Below are positions 20,981 to 42,700 of a stretch of DNA of 62,000 nt, one piece after another. The notes beneath the pieces were generated by a model. The model had not been told where the DNA came from, did no database searches, and saw only the letters and a list, made by a program, of their open reading frames with translations. Every line of letters begins with the position of its first letter. The stretch's first letter is position 1. The stretch comes from Cristatella mucedo (lineage: Eukaryota; Bryozoa; Phylactolaemata; Cristatellidae), in contig WPIO01000022.1 in NCBI GenBank assembly GCA_009760855.2, forward strand, positions 4,970,001 through 5,032,000. Reading direction: 5' to 3'. Made by a program: the position numbers and the translations under genes.

Positions 20981-21194
20981 TGTGCTCTACTCAAACGATG
21001 AATGCACACGTCCACATATTTCACCTTCAGTGATTTGCATTAATTCAGGACCATCTTTGGAAATACTGCAAGCTTATTCAGGCAAAGGCACCACAACCTC
21101 GACCTATGGAATAAATGGCCTCCTTGCATTAGACACCACTGTTGGCCTCTTACCGTTTACACAGCTAAGTTCTAAAATGTATCTCCGTCAGTAA

Positions 21195-21450
21195 CTCCAC
21201 AAAGTCATAAAGACCATGTGGATGTTACACAGGAGAGTTTTGTATAGCGCACTCACAGCCTAAGCGGCTTTCGGTACGCATTCGGTAGCCAACAGACTTC
21301 GTCTCACGCAACAAAGAGAAAGTTGGAAGCATAGCAGAGTCAGGAGAGCAGTTGAGGTAGTGAGTAGCATAGAAGTAGCAGTTCAGGACCGCTGAAAAAG
21401 ATGTGCCATAGTCGGCAGTTGGAGAGTAGATGTCGTTGCGTAAGAAAATA
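21195..21450 (-). mobile_element. LINE-B 3'-end fragment
   Basis: The plus-strand text matches 2740-2960 closely (GCTTTCGGTACGCATTCGGT and AGCCAACAGACTTCGTCTCA). Terminal 250 bp only. Confidence 0.88.
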
Positions 21451-21816
21451 AGAAGTCCCTAAGGTCGCCAGTGCAGCCACGTTACTGCTGGCCGGTGATA
21501 ACAATGTAACGGATGTGTAGGCTACCGAGCATACTATTGTGTCAAGCTTAAGCGCCAGCAAACTCCTTCGTCAGGTTCAAGATGGGAAGTCTGATCTGTA
21601 TGCTTAACCAATCAGCAAGACATTAAGTGTTATGCAAGGCAGGTTACAAGCTGCAGATCACGTGACAACTCGATTGTATTCGGCTATACACAAGGGCCCA
21701 CATTCAGCTATTGCCTTTGCAGTCTGAACCGCAGGGTACAGAGATCGGCGGATCTCATTTTGATGAGATAACTTTGGCCATGGCCCGACATAAATTTGAT
21801 TGGGTAGCAGACGCTT

Positions 21817-21999
21817 TCAGCGAAGCAAATGTCTCAGTACTCTAGGTATGTCCAACCCGTCCGTCTGCACAGACTGCCTCTGCTGCCCTCGCCAGCCTAG
21901 GTGAGCAGGCAACGAGCCACTGCTTCCTCCGCCACTGCATTCCCCTGCTGACTCGGCCACTGTGGAGGATGCATTTGAGCTCTCCCTCGCTGACCGTCT
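21817..21999 (-). CDS. Possible terminal exon, Ser/Gly-rich protein
   Basis: An acceptor ACGTTGCAG precedes a 60-codon frame that ends in TGA. It reads RRSARESSNASSTVAESAGE, then a GGGSSGS run, then a RQSVQTDGLDIPRVLRHLLR-like end. Phase 0 is assumed. No upstream exon is identified. It could be the tail of a minus-strand gene lying in 22-25 kb, or chance. Confidence 0.27.
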   Translation of the reverse strand, partial: RRSARESSNASSTVAESAGECSGGGSSGSLPAHLGWRGQQRQSVQTDGLDIPRVLRHLLR

Positions 22000-22003
22000 C
22001 TGC

Positions 22004-23099
22004 AACGTAGGCACGCACAATAAGAAGTGCTGGACGTAGAACAATTCTGTGGGATTAGGCAGTCCTATATGCAATATTTTCTAGGCCCATCAATGCAAGC
22101 AAGCAAGCAGAAAATGGCTTCGAGTGTAGTATTTTCACTCAGTTTTCAGGAAAGATTAAGAGCGAAGTGTTGAAAAATGGGTCAAACATTCGACTTTTAC
22201 ATGCAAAGGTGCCTTTCAAATAAAGTGTTAGAAATTGAATCCGAAGTTTTGATTATTTCAGCATAAAAGAAAAGCAGTCAAATTATTGTGCAAATCATGT
22301 CTAATCCGGAAGTAAACGAGAAGCAACATATCTGCAAATTATAAATTTACAGACTTCTGCATCATATGGGACTTTTAGCACAAGTTGATAAACTTTGGCA
22401 CATCGATGTATATGTGTGCAGCTTTGATGCTTGCAGCTTTCAGCTAGATTCCTCAACAGTCTACCTTTGTGCCTAAACCCTAAACCCAAACCCTAAACCA
22501 TAAACCCTAATCCATAGCTTGGCCAATAGCACTCAAATCAAAGTGAAGTTTGGAATCTGAGTTGGACTTTGATCTTAAATCCTCGATCGAGTTCATTTTT
22601 GACAAAGTTATTTCTTATGCATACTTGAACTTGATTTTTAGTTTTTATAAATCATTATTTTGTGACACAATTATTCTTGAAATTTTTGTAGGTCAAAGAA
22701 TGGTCTGGCCAAGTGTTAAAAAAGTCATAAAAAAGTCATTATTCCTTCACAGTTGGCGATGAATGTTGCAAGCATTTTGGTCTTTGAATCTAAGAAATCT
22801 ATTCACGTCTCTCCTTTGGCAAAAGAGCTGCGATGGCTCTCGGTTTATCGAGGCCGAGGCCGAGCAGAAATTATACTTTGACCCATGAGGTCTGCTACGG
22901 CCTAATTCTTTCACACCTAGCTGAAGGAATACACTAGTTTCAGTCTCCTCGTGCGGTCGTGCTCTGCAAGGACAATTAATTAGGTGTCCCATCATTTCAT
23001 AACAGAGCTATTGGTGAAGAAGTTGCAGCTTTTTGCTCTGCATGCCCAACTATTGTACAACCAATTTATGAAATTCTGCCTTGCACAAATGTGCCAGCA
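22004..23099. other. No confident gene; contains telomere-like block
   Basis: AT-rich, short frames only. A minus frame at 22747-22995 has ordinary composition but no motif or splice pair. Confidence 0.4.
22472..22512. repeat. Telomere-like CCCTAAA repeats, degenerate
   Basis: About six units of CCCTAAA type (CCTAAACCCTAAACCCAAAC and onward), with CCCAAA and CCATAAA variants. The complement is TTTAGGG, the form usual in plants, rather than the TTAGGG of most animals. Interstitial and short. Confidence 0.85.
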
Positions 23100-23345
23100 G
23101 CAGCAGCAGCCGACTCTGTCGCATCTTTCCTTCTAGCCAAACTGGGCTGCTACTTCTATGCTACACACTTATTTGACTGTCCTCCTTGATAAGCCATGCT
23201 TCTCACTATCTCGTTGTTGCCTGAAATGAAGTCTGTAGGCTACCACATGCACACTGCTTGGTGCTTAGGCTTTATGAGTGCACTATGGACAACTATCCAG
23301 TCTAAACACTTAGCCTTTGTGGCTTTGTAGAGTTACAGACAGACA
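23100..23345 (+). mobile_element. LINE-B 3'-end fragment
   Basis: GGCTGCTACTTCTATGCTAC, GCCATGCTTCTCACTATCTC and TTTGTGGCTTTGTAGAGTTA follow the LINE-B 3' UTR order. Ends in GACAGACAGAT. Confidence 0.8.
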
Positions 23346-24499
23346 GATACACATGCTGCAGTACGATTTCGAAGATAGAGGGAAAGTTGTCGGATTAAGA
23401 AGCCGATCTGCTCCCTACTCAGTATTGCTACCAGTAACGTCATCTGCAAGCATTGCCAGCTTAGTGACTGGTTTCTTTCAGATCTTTGAAGTTAATCTTA
23501 CATGCAAATAATGGAGACCTTGAAGGCAAGTTTTTCTAGGCTATCGTGCTGATGTTATCGAGAGTGACGATGCCGACGTGCAATTCGCAGCTGCAGTGAT
23601 ATAGCAACTGCAGCAATGCCGTGGCACGAGGTTAGTCAGCGTCAGTCAGCCCCGCGCTCGTCTTTTCGGCTTTCTTCAAAAGGTGAACTCACCGGCGGTT
23701 TATGTCCTTTCTCTGGCTCTGACGAGCCGTTGCTGTGCAGACGAAGCATCTCTCTTGCTTCACCATCGATGCATCTGGACCAAGCGAGGCAGGAACAGTG
23801 AGCGAATTGTACAATTGCTTGGCTATGCAAGAACGGCTTGCAAGCAGAAATAACCGGCAGACGAACGAGCTGACAGCCTTAGAGTTAAAGTCTTCAAAAG
23901 CAAAGTCAAAGTCATTAAGACGACTCTATGCAGAATAGAGGCCAGATTAAAGCCCCTGCTAAAATGGCCGAGAGCTACTTTCATTAACAGTATTGAGACT
24001 AACGATCCGGACAGATTCCTTCCTAAAAGGGATTGCAACCTAAAAAAAAGATTGGTTCAGTGAGACAGAGTCATCCGTAAGCATGAGCAGCAGATGGCGA
24101 CCGAAGGAGCCGGCAGACGTAGTGTTCTGACAATTATCGGCAATTACTCAGGAGAGACTTACAACGAGTACAATCTAGCAAAGAGTACACTAGCAGCAGC
24201 TGCCGAGGTCTCATGTGCAGTCTCACTATCCAGATATTGACTGTTGGCTGATCAGCTTTCCACCTTCTTCGCTGAAAAAATTGAATACATCTGAGCCTCT
24301 GCAAAGCCATCTCCGACTGAAGCATGCGTTGGGTGGCAACCTATGGCCTCCCTTTAGAAATTGTTCGATGTTTCTATTTACGAATGGTTCGATTAATTAG
24401 GTCCGGTAAAAAGAGTTCGTAGTCTGACGACCGTGTACTATCCACTCTTTGGTCTTCACTAGCGAATAAACCGAGCCCAGCCATAACTTGGATTTTATT
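23346..24499. other. No confident gene
   Basis: Short frames on both strands, none with motif or splice partners. No recognisable repeat. Confidence 0.4.
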
Positions 24500-25512
24500 A
24501 TTCTCTGAATAAAGTGGTTTTTCCAAAGTTTTCAAATCGCCCCCATTCGACATATACTTAAAAAGCCTGGGTTGGATTCAGAGGTTCTAGCCAACTATCG
24601 CATACTATCACTTCTTCCCTTTTTAAAAGGTACTCGAAAAGATTTTGCTAAGATGCTAGTAGAACACAATGAAAATAGTAATTATCAGAAGAATTACAGT
24701 CGGAGTTCAAGCGACTACACTTTGCTGAAACTGATCTCCGTCATGATGTTACCAAAGACAAAAGACTGCCAAGGTTCTGCTCGACCTATCAGCAACGTTT
24801 GATGATCCCTGTCCAAGATTAGGGACTATCTACCACGATGGCTGGTTAACAATCTTACTAGCTTCTTAGTCCTGTTTAGGCTGGATTACTGCAATTCCAT
24901 GTTGGCTGGGCTACCAAAAAGCCACTAAGCCATTGCAGCTGGTGAAGAATATGGCTGCAAGACTAGATAAACAAATTGCAGAGATTTGATCATGCGTATC
25001 CTTTGTGCTGAAGGAGCTTCGGTGGCTTCAGGTTGATCAAAGGATACAGGGCAAGATTCTTTCGCTGACCCACAAGGCCAAGGCCACGGCTTGGCTCATT
25101 CATACTTTGGGGAACTGCTGCACCAGTTTCAGCCTCCCCGCTCTCTTAGATCATCCACGGACAATACATTAGCTTTTATATTCACACGCTACAGACCGTT
25201 GGCAACAGAAGCTTTTGCTCTGAAGGTACCAGACCGTGGAGCTCACTTCCCAAATTCCTACGCAGAAACTCCTCGACTGCCGACTGTACTACATCCTTTC
25301 CAGCCATTCTGAGCTGCTACTCCCATGCTACGCACTGCATCGACTGCCCACATGACTTAGCTATGCTTCTCGCTTTCCCTTTGTTGCGTGAGATGAAGTC
25401 TGTTAGCTGCGATACATTCTGAGGAAGCTGCATGGAAAAGCTCTCCAGCGTAACACCCTCGTAGACGTAGTGGCTTTGTGGAGATACGGATGATGATGAT
25501 GATGATGACGAG
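24500..25512 (+). mobile_element. LINE-B copy with internal deletion
   Basis: It starts at the linker/RT border (LKKPGLDSEVLANYRILSLL), loses most of the RT, and resumes in the post-RT region (LFRLDYCNSMLAGLPK). It then runs through the C-terminal domain to a (GAT)n tail at 25490-25508. Frameshifts throughout. Confidence 0.87.
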
Positions 25513-25645
25513 ATGATGTGGAGATACACCAATCGACATACGGTAAGCTGCTGAGGCATTCGCTAAAGCTGCTTCTACTTCGTGCGTCCAGGGGGACGCT
25601 CTTGGCTTCTCGGCCTCAGACCTTAGGCTCATCACCTACATTAGA

Positions 25646-25812
25646 TGTGAGTCGTAATGGCTCACTAGGTAAGGCGGTTGCTTTTCACGACCTCGGCCCC
25701 GAGGTCGTGGGTTCGAATCCTGCGGTGGGCGATCATTTATCACCACTGCAAGCGGTGGCGATAGCCGTAGAGGCTCTTCTGTCGCTATACAAAAAGAGGC
25801 TGTTAAATCTAG
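25646..25812 (+). mobile_element. SINE1 copy, well preserved
   Basis: This is the best SINE1 for reading the promoter: A box TGGCTCACTAGG at 25658 and a perfect B box GGTTCGAATCC at 25710. The body has TGCAAGCGGTGGCGATAGCC and ends with CAAAAAGAGGCTGTTAAATC. A tRNA-derived internal RNA polymerase III promoter is inferred. It lies about 50 bp beyond the stop codon of the minus-strand gene, so it may fall within that gene's 3' UTR. Confidence 0.92.
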
Positions 25813-25863
25813 TATTATTGTTGTCATTATTATAAGATGGCCGTGTGGGCGGCCGGGTACATG

Positions 25864-35383
<9,520 letters not shown>

Positions 35384-35518
35384 CTGGTAAAAATAGGCAT
35401 ATTAGCTTCGCGAAGCCATCCACAGCCGGTCTCAGGCAGGCGAGTGCGTTGCTTGCACGATGACAACTTTTGTCGTGCAGATTGAGAGCAGCTTGAGCTG
35501 TGCCAGCTCCCCTCCCAC

Positions 35519-36164
35519 CTGAAAGCACTTGGTGACCGTAGAAATAACTAAGCAGGACGAGAGGCAACAGTCGGCAAAACGAGATGCCGGAAAGGAGGAG
35601 GCGGTAAGAGACAAGAAACGGTTTAATGCACACCTTTCACACGGATGAAAATTAATAAGAATGCCAGCCGGCATCAGAGATAAGATAAAGGTGCAAGCCA
35701 GTGCGGCAAGCTCTGCATTTTAGGATGTGCCAAGCAAGCAGCCAGGCTCAGGGGCTCGAGTGGCAGAACGGAAGCACGGTGTAGTACGCTGGCTGACAAA
35801 AAAGCAGATCTGAACTACAGGCCAAAGAGGACGGATGATAATAATCCATAAGTCCGTCATGCTGTGAAGGACTAATGAACGAATTAGTGACCTGGTATCA
35901 TTAGCTGCAAACATCTCCAGCCCATCAACTCTGTGGCATGTGACTGAAAGGAAATACCCCTGGAGTACACTTATGTGCGTATGCTGCAAATTGTGTAGTT
36001 ATTGGTAGACCGACCGGCATGGTAACAAATGTCAATGATGAAACCCCGGCTCGAAGTTATTTGATGACCAACTCCCTTAAGTTATGTATGTTACTACAAC
36101 TACAGTATCACGAGCATGAAACTTACCTGATAATAGAGAATTAAAACAAATTCCTTGACAATAG
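35519..36164. other. No confident gene; possible upstream part of the unknown gene
   Basis: Further 5' exons or the promoter may lie here, but I could not place a start codon or a convincing splice pair. Confidence 0.35.
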
Positions 36165-36715
36165 CAATAATAATAATACATTTTTAGTCGCCCTCATAGA
36201 ACTTAATCTCTTTCTAGGCACTTTACATACGCTGAAAGGAAGCATGAAAGAATGGTTAGTGGTAGCGTGTTCAATGTCAGCAGGCATAACATGGTTAAGG
36301 GTGACATGCACAGGGTCAATAGGCAAATATGGTCAGTGGCAGCATGCACAGTGCCAGCATGCATAGGCACACAAATGGCGAATTACATGAACCCACTAAA
36401 TGTTGCCATGAATAGCAGCGTTTTTAGATTCTTTTTAAACGTCGTCAAGTAAGGGGGTGTCGTGATGTCAGTCGAAGTGAGTTCCAGGCTTTGGGACTGT
36501 ACGAGCTAAAGGCGAGAGGATTTGAGGTTCGTAGGTGTTGCTAAACGATTAGATTCCGAAAAGCTGGTGGTACGATGCCTAGCTTGATAGGTGAGTAGAT
36601 CTGATAGGTCGGCTGGAGTAAAAAAAAATGAAGGGATCTAAAAAAGAGTGACAGAACCTTGAAGTCGATGTGTTGCTTGACTGGGAGCCAGTGTAGATCA
36701 GCTTAATATTTTCCA
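36165..36715 (-). mobile_element. LINE-A 3' fragment
   Basis: (AAT)n tail, hairpin block, then 3' UTR with ACATGCACAGGGTCAATAGG, and the end of the C-terminal domain on the minus strand (homologous to 50.25-50.64 kb). Truncated 5'. Confidence 0.87.
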
Positions 36716-37252
36716 CCCATGCAGCATTGCTTATACTTGTACTTGCTCACGTAACCTAAAAAAAACAGCAGGCACAATTTGTAAGGGACTTACGTATGTA
36801 TGTACCCCATTTGTATCTACCAATTGTATATACTCCATGGCGACTCGTCTCTATTCAGCATCTTAGTGGAGTACAATACTTCCTTTCTAAGCCTTTTTCC
36901 TCACAATCGGTCGACTTATTCTTGACCGACCTGTTCATCCAAGTCAGCCAACAGCTGAGGTTGTTCTGCTTTCTTCTTCAGACGTGATAAGTTCGGAGTG
37001 AGGGCTCTCAAATATTCCAATCTCACTGCTTGATGACAACCTGCGCTTATCACCACTGGCTGCTAACAAGCATCGACTGTGATTCTGATGATGCCTAATA
37101 GCAAAGATATGGTGAACAATGGCACACAGGAAACATGGAACCTTGTAATTGCTTCATGGGGTCTTTTCTCAAACAAGGTAGGCCGTACAGAAAACAGCTA
37201 GCACTCAGGCACTTAGCGGGGCAAGTACAGGAATGTCTAGATTCTAGAGCGA
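36716..37252. other. No feature recognised
   Basis: AT-balanced spacer between a LINE-A fragment and a GA tract. Confidence 0.4.
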
Positions 37253-37601
<349 letters not shown>

Positions 37602-38029
37602 AGGAGATAAAATCGTTGGGCAATTTTCAGATGATACTCTTTCCCGAACAATTATAAGTCAATTGTAGGAAGAGACACAATTAGGTATGCCATGCCATTA
37701 AGCTCCACTGAGCATGCAGCAAGCAAAGTCACCCATGCAGCTAAGCTTCATTTGCTTAAATTTCTTCCATCAATAGTAGTGACGATCAGTGGGCATCTCA
37801 TGTTCACTAGTCACGAGACCCCCATGCTCATGTCTTCACCAGCTCACCGACCACGGATGCAGATTAAAAAAAATCAATAGTAGGTCAAGGTACATTAAGA
37901 AATATGACACGAGTAAAGCCGTAAATATTTTGCCCACACTGCTCAGTAAGCATTCTTGTTGATCCTGTTGTTACATGAGCACAAAGTAACACTGCTTCCT
38001 GATATTAACATACCCAGCGCAGACGAGAT

Positions 38030-38985
38030 GCATTATACGTGGGCCTGTAGATGCACCTTGTCTTCGACCCTTCCTACCTTCCAGCTTCTCAAACTCTCTC
38101 AGCTCCCTAACAGGATCCATATCTGACTTTCGTGCTTGCATCGTAGCAAACTTTCTACAATTTAATGGCAACAGAACAAGCTAACTAATTATGGGCAAAG
38201 CAATCGTTACCCAGTACCTGAAAAGCCCCAACCTCAAAATAGGCTCGAACCAATGATCTCATAAAGCCTCTTCCAAAAATCTAAGTGTCCTCTTTCAAAA
38301 TGACTTGTCACTAATAATAATAATACATTTGAAAAAGTGCCTTCAGAGAACTCATTCTCTTTCTAGGCGCTTTACATTTGCTGCAAAGGAAGCACTAGAT
38401 GAGTGCATCAGCTCCACATTCAAATCTTCATACTTTCACCTGCATAATATTGCAAATTGGGCATCCTTGGATAAGGAAACCACAGCCATGCTGTTCCAGG
38501 AATTCATTACATCCCGACTACACTTTTGTAATTCACTTCTTGCGGATCTTTCCAAACGTGAAATAATATGCTGACATGTGATGAAAAACTCAGCAAGTAG
38601 GCTTATCTGTCAAAAACTTCGCAACTATGCCATTACACCAGTGCTCCTGTCTTCACTGGCTGCCAATCATCCAAGGTATCTACTTAAAGATTCTGCCGCT
38701 CACCTTTAGGACCCTCCAGTCTCTTGTTCCGGCTTACCTGTCTGAATTAGTTTCACATCAAGCCTCCGTCGCACTTGCTCTTCTGACTCTGGTCCATAAC
38801 CCGTGCCTCTAACCAATTTGAAATTCCTCGGATACTGTACTTACAGTTATTATTGCTCCCAAAGCCTGGAAGATAATGCTTGACATCACGTCATCTCCTG
38901 GTTTGACGACATTCAAAAAGGATAAGAAGCCTTGCCTGTTACACACAGCCTTTGGTCAGCCCGAGTGAATCGTCCTTTTGTGTAG
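38030..38985 (+). mobile_element. LINE-A fragment (post-RT and C-terminal domain)
   Basis: Plus strand: SSFSNSLSSLTGSISDFRAC then IVANFLQFNGN (RT end), [38 protein letters not shown] and ELVSHQ. Interrupted by an opposite-strand LINE-A tail at 38312-38397. Degenerate. It lies between the two minus-strand genes. Confidence 0.87.
38312..38397 (-). mobile_element. LINE-A tail stub nested in LINE-A
   Basis: (AAT)4, CATTTGAAAAAGTGCCTTCA, GGCGCTTTACATTTGCTGCA. A 5-bp CACTA occurs on both sides and is a possible target-site duplication. Confidence 0.8.
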
Positions 38986-39029
38986 CTGTGCCTCATGAGA
39001 CTATGAGCTTCAAGATTAAGGATAACAGA

Positions 39030-39118
39030 AACATGACCGAGGTCGTGAGCTCAAGCCCCATAGCATATGTGAAGTCCCTGAATAAAGATTGAGCTCTCTT
39101 ACGGTGCTATACAAATTG
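39030..39118 (+). mobile_element. SINE2, 3' two-thirds
   Basis: GACCGAGGTCGTGAGCTCAA, GCATATGTGAAGTCCCTGAA, then GATTGAGCTCTCTTACGGTG. The tRNA-like 5' end is missing or too diverged. Confidence 0.75.
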
Positions 39119-39743
39119 TATGTGTGTACTGGTTTGTTAATTATAGCCACCAGAGGGTGTCTTTTCTCACGTTTACTTTACTTCACTGTGCTTGATTGAA
39201 TCGGAGTTACATATGGGGGGAGGTTTGCTCCTAACCAGCGGCCGCGAGCCTTTTCTGTGCTTCTGCATGCTTGTCTTAGCACGACAATTGCATGCTCTTG
39301 CTTGCTTACCTAAGCAGGATACCTGGATTTTCATGAATTATTGGCTAGTGCTTCACTTTCAGCGACTTGTGAATCGCTACACTGAGACTAAGTTCTCTTA
39401 GAGTGCTGTACACAAGACATTATTATTATTATTATCATTATTTTTATCTATAAATAAACTGAATAGTATCATTCGACACACAGAAAATAAGTTGCCACCC
39501 GGTAAGGCATTAATTTTGTCTGCCTTCGAGGTCTGGAGGTTTCCAGTACCAAGGATAAGAAAGCCCTGCAATGTTTAGCACAGTTAGGCGGTCACAATAA
39601 TTAATGCCAAAAAAGGGTAAAGGGTAACATGCTATTCTCATAGAACAATTTCCACGGAGTTACGACATTTGCAAATACAGTATTTATGTCTGCGAGGGCT
39701 GTGGTTTTTAGGCACATCCAAATAATCGGCTGGAGGAGCATAC

Positions 39744-42700
39744 CTGGAAAATGAGCACGGACAGCGTATTCAAAGACAATCGGATTCACCTCTGATCTGT
39801 CAGCTTGACTGTAATGAAATAGGGTCTCGCAGAAGGAGTGCCCAATACTTTCGTAATCTGCTATTGTGAACTGACGGTTTCTTTTAGCACCAAGTGTAGA
39901 GCCACAAAAAGTTGCCTACAACAGTTTAACTCGTTTATCAGTAACTACTGACAAAATACTATGCAAGGTAAGTTTGAATCTCAGCTTACTTCCAGTGTGT
40001 AGCTGTTTGTCACACCCATGTTCCACACTGCCACTCTGCCCGTGCCTTCTTTGCATTTCTGTACAAGAAAGTGGCAGTCACCAAGGCTGATCTAAAACAT
40101 TGCCACAAACATATTTAAACAATCTACAATATTAAACAGAATACATCCTTTGTTTTTTACTTACAAACTTGTTAGCAGCTTAAAGCAGGTAATCCATTGA
40201 TAATGGACTCACCAAATCTGGAGCATGTTTGCTCAGCATTACAGGGAATACCCTTTCATGAAACCTTGTTCTTGGATCAGAGAGATTTTCGCATCCGTAA
40301 ATGAATGCGTTCTGCTTTTTACTGTGTCCATGCAGATCACAGAACAGTTCAACGGGTCGTTCTTCTTGCAGCCTACAGCATATTTGTACATTGTAATAGA
40401 GATGTCAATGTTTCATTGACTTTCATTGCTTACATAATGTAGTCCAAGCTTCAAATGACCATTTGATAGCAATACCCAGAGTTCTCAAAGGCAAGCGCAT
40501 ACAAAAAGCAAAGCAAAGCGGCTCGAGCTTCTTCAATTTATGATGCAGCATGAATTGCCTATTCATAAGATATAACATATATAAATATATAATTCATTTG
40601 CAAAGCACCACGAGAGAGCGTAATCTCAATATAGGCTCCCTACATATGCCGCATGGCTCGAGCCCGTGAGTCCGGTCGCTACAGAGACAACAGTAATGTT
40701 TATTGAAGTGTCAAAGGGCTTGTCTCCTATCCATATGCATGCACTATAGACAACAACAGTCTGTACACAAAGTGCATAGCATATAATGTACGAAAGCATT
40801 ATGAGTGACTCTGATAATATGCAGTGTACATTTGGTTTTACTGTAAGCCCAATTTCTGGAATTACAGGCTGAAGTCTTCAAGTATAAAGATATCATGAAT
40901 GACTATGTGAATGTGCTGTCGTAGGTCTGATAAACAGAACAATTAAGACTAACAAACTAATTATCATAGCAACAAACTAATTAAAATAGATCATGACAGG
41001 GGTTGATTTCAGCATATGCATATGTACAATAAAAACAGGTCTAAAACTGGTCTTTATAGAAGTGCTCCTTTTTACTTGGTTCTGATGTGCTAAGTTAGTA
41101 TACATTCACTCGTGTAAGCCTGTATAAAAGAACCACTTTAGCAAGTTCATTGGGTGGTAAGTGCTTGTGTATTAAACTTTTTTTTTATACCATACTTACA
41201 TAATAAGCTAGCAAGACAAAGAGAAAACCTTAGGAGAAGATTCTATACTATTTTGCATTTTCATAGGTACTGTACAGTGCATGATCACCAAGTATTGTTC
41301 ATTCGAGAACTACAGTGGCCAGAAGGCAAGCTACTAGATTAATCTCAAGCATGGCTGCTTCTAAATTTTCAATGCGATATAACAATGTGCCTTTTATGCA
41401 GCCTTTAGAGCAGTCGAACTTACGACCAACTTTTTAAGTAGACAGCTCAGCGTTCTTTTCCCTGTCTTGCTTCTCCGGACTCATAACTCGGGGTTAAGGG
41501 GCAACCTTTAGAACAGAGATTATCAAGAATCTCAAAATGCAAATTAACTTGTGGCCAAAATAAAAATAAGCCATGCTTGCTTAAGAAGGGGACATTTTCG
41601 TATGTACGTCGGCACTCTAGTTCAAGTGTATTAGATCGCCAATTCGAAATAAAAATATCGTTTATTTGTTGCTCTACATCGACAGCTTTCATTTTGGCTG
41701 ATATCTGTACTACTGGCAGGATAGCTGTCTCCACGTAATGGCTATATGAACTAGCTCAAAAGATTCATGCATCCCAATTGCTCACATGCCTTCAGCCTTC
41801 ACGATCCAGCCACACCAATCACAATAGCAAAAACAAACAATATAATAACAACAAGGCATTTATAATAGCATACTTAGGAGAGCTAAATCTCTTTGCATCA
41901 GTTTATACAAGTAAATTAGCTGATCAGGCATTCGTCTAAACCTAGCACTAGCGAGCAGTTATTTTCAGCTCACACAATAAATGAGTTCCTAAATATAGAG
42001 AGACTGAATTAAATATACTAAGCGCTGTGAAACGAAATGGCCAAAGCCCACTTCAAATTTTCTTACCAGCTTACCAGCCTCAGAAGGGGCCTACACACAA
42101 GCTCTGCTGAAGCCGTGCTGCTAGCTGAGCCAGTGCATTCACAGAGCTCAGCAACAAATTTGAGTTCAGCAGTGCGTCAGACTCGAGCCCCTAGAATTGA
42201 CTCTTCCAAGGACTGCCATCCGTTATGGAGGTATATCGGTCTGGCCTGGGTATATTTTCTCCATAACCCAGTTGCAATCTCACACCCCAAGTTTCCCTGG
42301 ACCAAAAAATTCATTTGTAAAGCGCCCTAAGAGAACTAAATCTCTATCCAGACTCATCACGTATGCCGAAGGGCTCAAGCCCTCGACCTGGGACATCAAA
42401 AACGAGCACATTGACCTCGGTCGTCAAAGGCGAGCACCTTGACTCCTGGACCAAACCAGGGTGGCGTCATGTGGTGGAAAAATAGATTGGTTTTCTTTCA
42501 GCCTGACTAATCGGAAAAATGTGAATTTTGTACTTTATATTTGAAGTGTTAATGGTAAGCGAATGCAATCACATATCATAGTGTGGATTCATAAAAAAGA
42601 ATCAAACCGAGTTCAATATGGAGTTAAGTTGAAATAGCTGCTAAAAGCAATATAACCAATAACTGTAGTACTGCAAACAAGGCTATCGCATGTACGAAAG

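Noticed and set aside
25646-25812. A functional tRNA gene
   Set aside because: A and B boxes are present, but the sequence cannot fold into a full cloverleaf with matching acceptor arms and continues into a SINE body; copies elsewhere confirm a SINE.
39601-39743. Read-through C-terminal extension of CCP
   Set aside because: The frame stays open to a stop at 39601-39603, but GTATGC after 39744 is a fair donor and the added residues do not resemble the family; left undecided and not annotated as coding.
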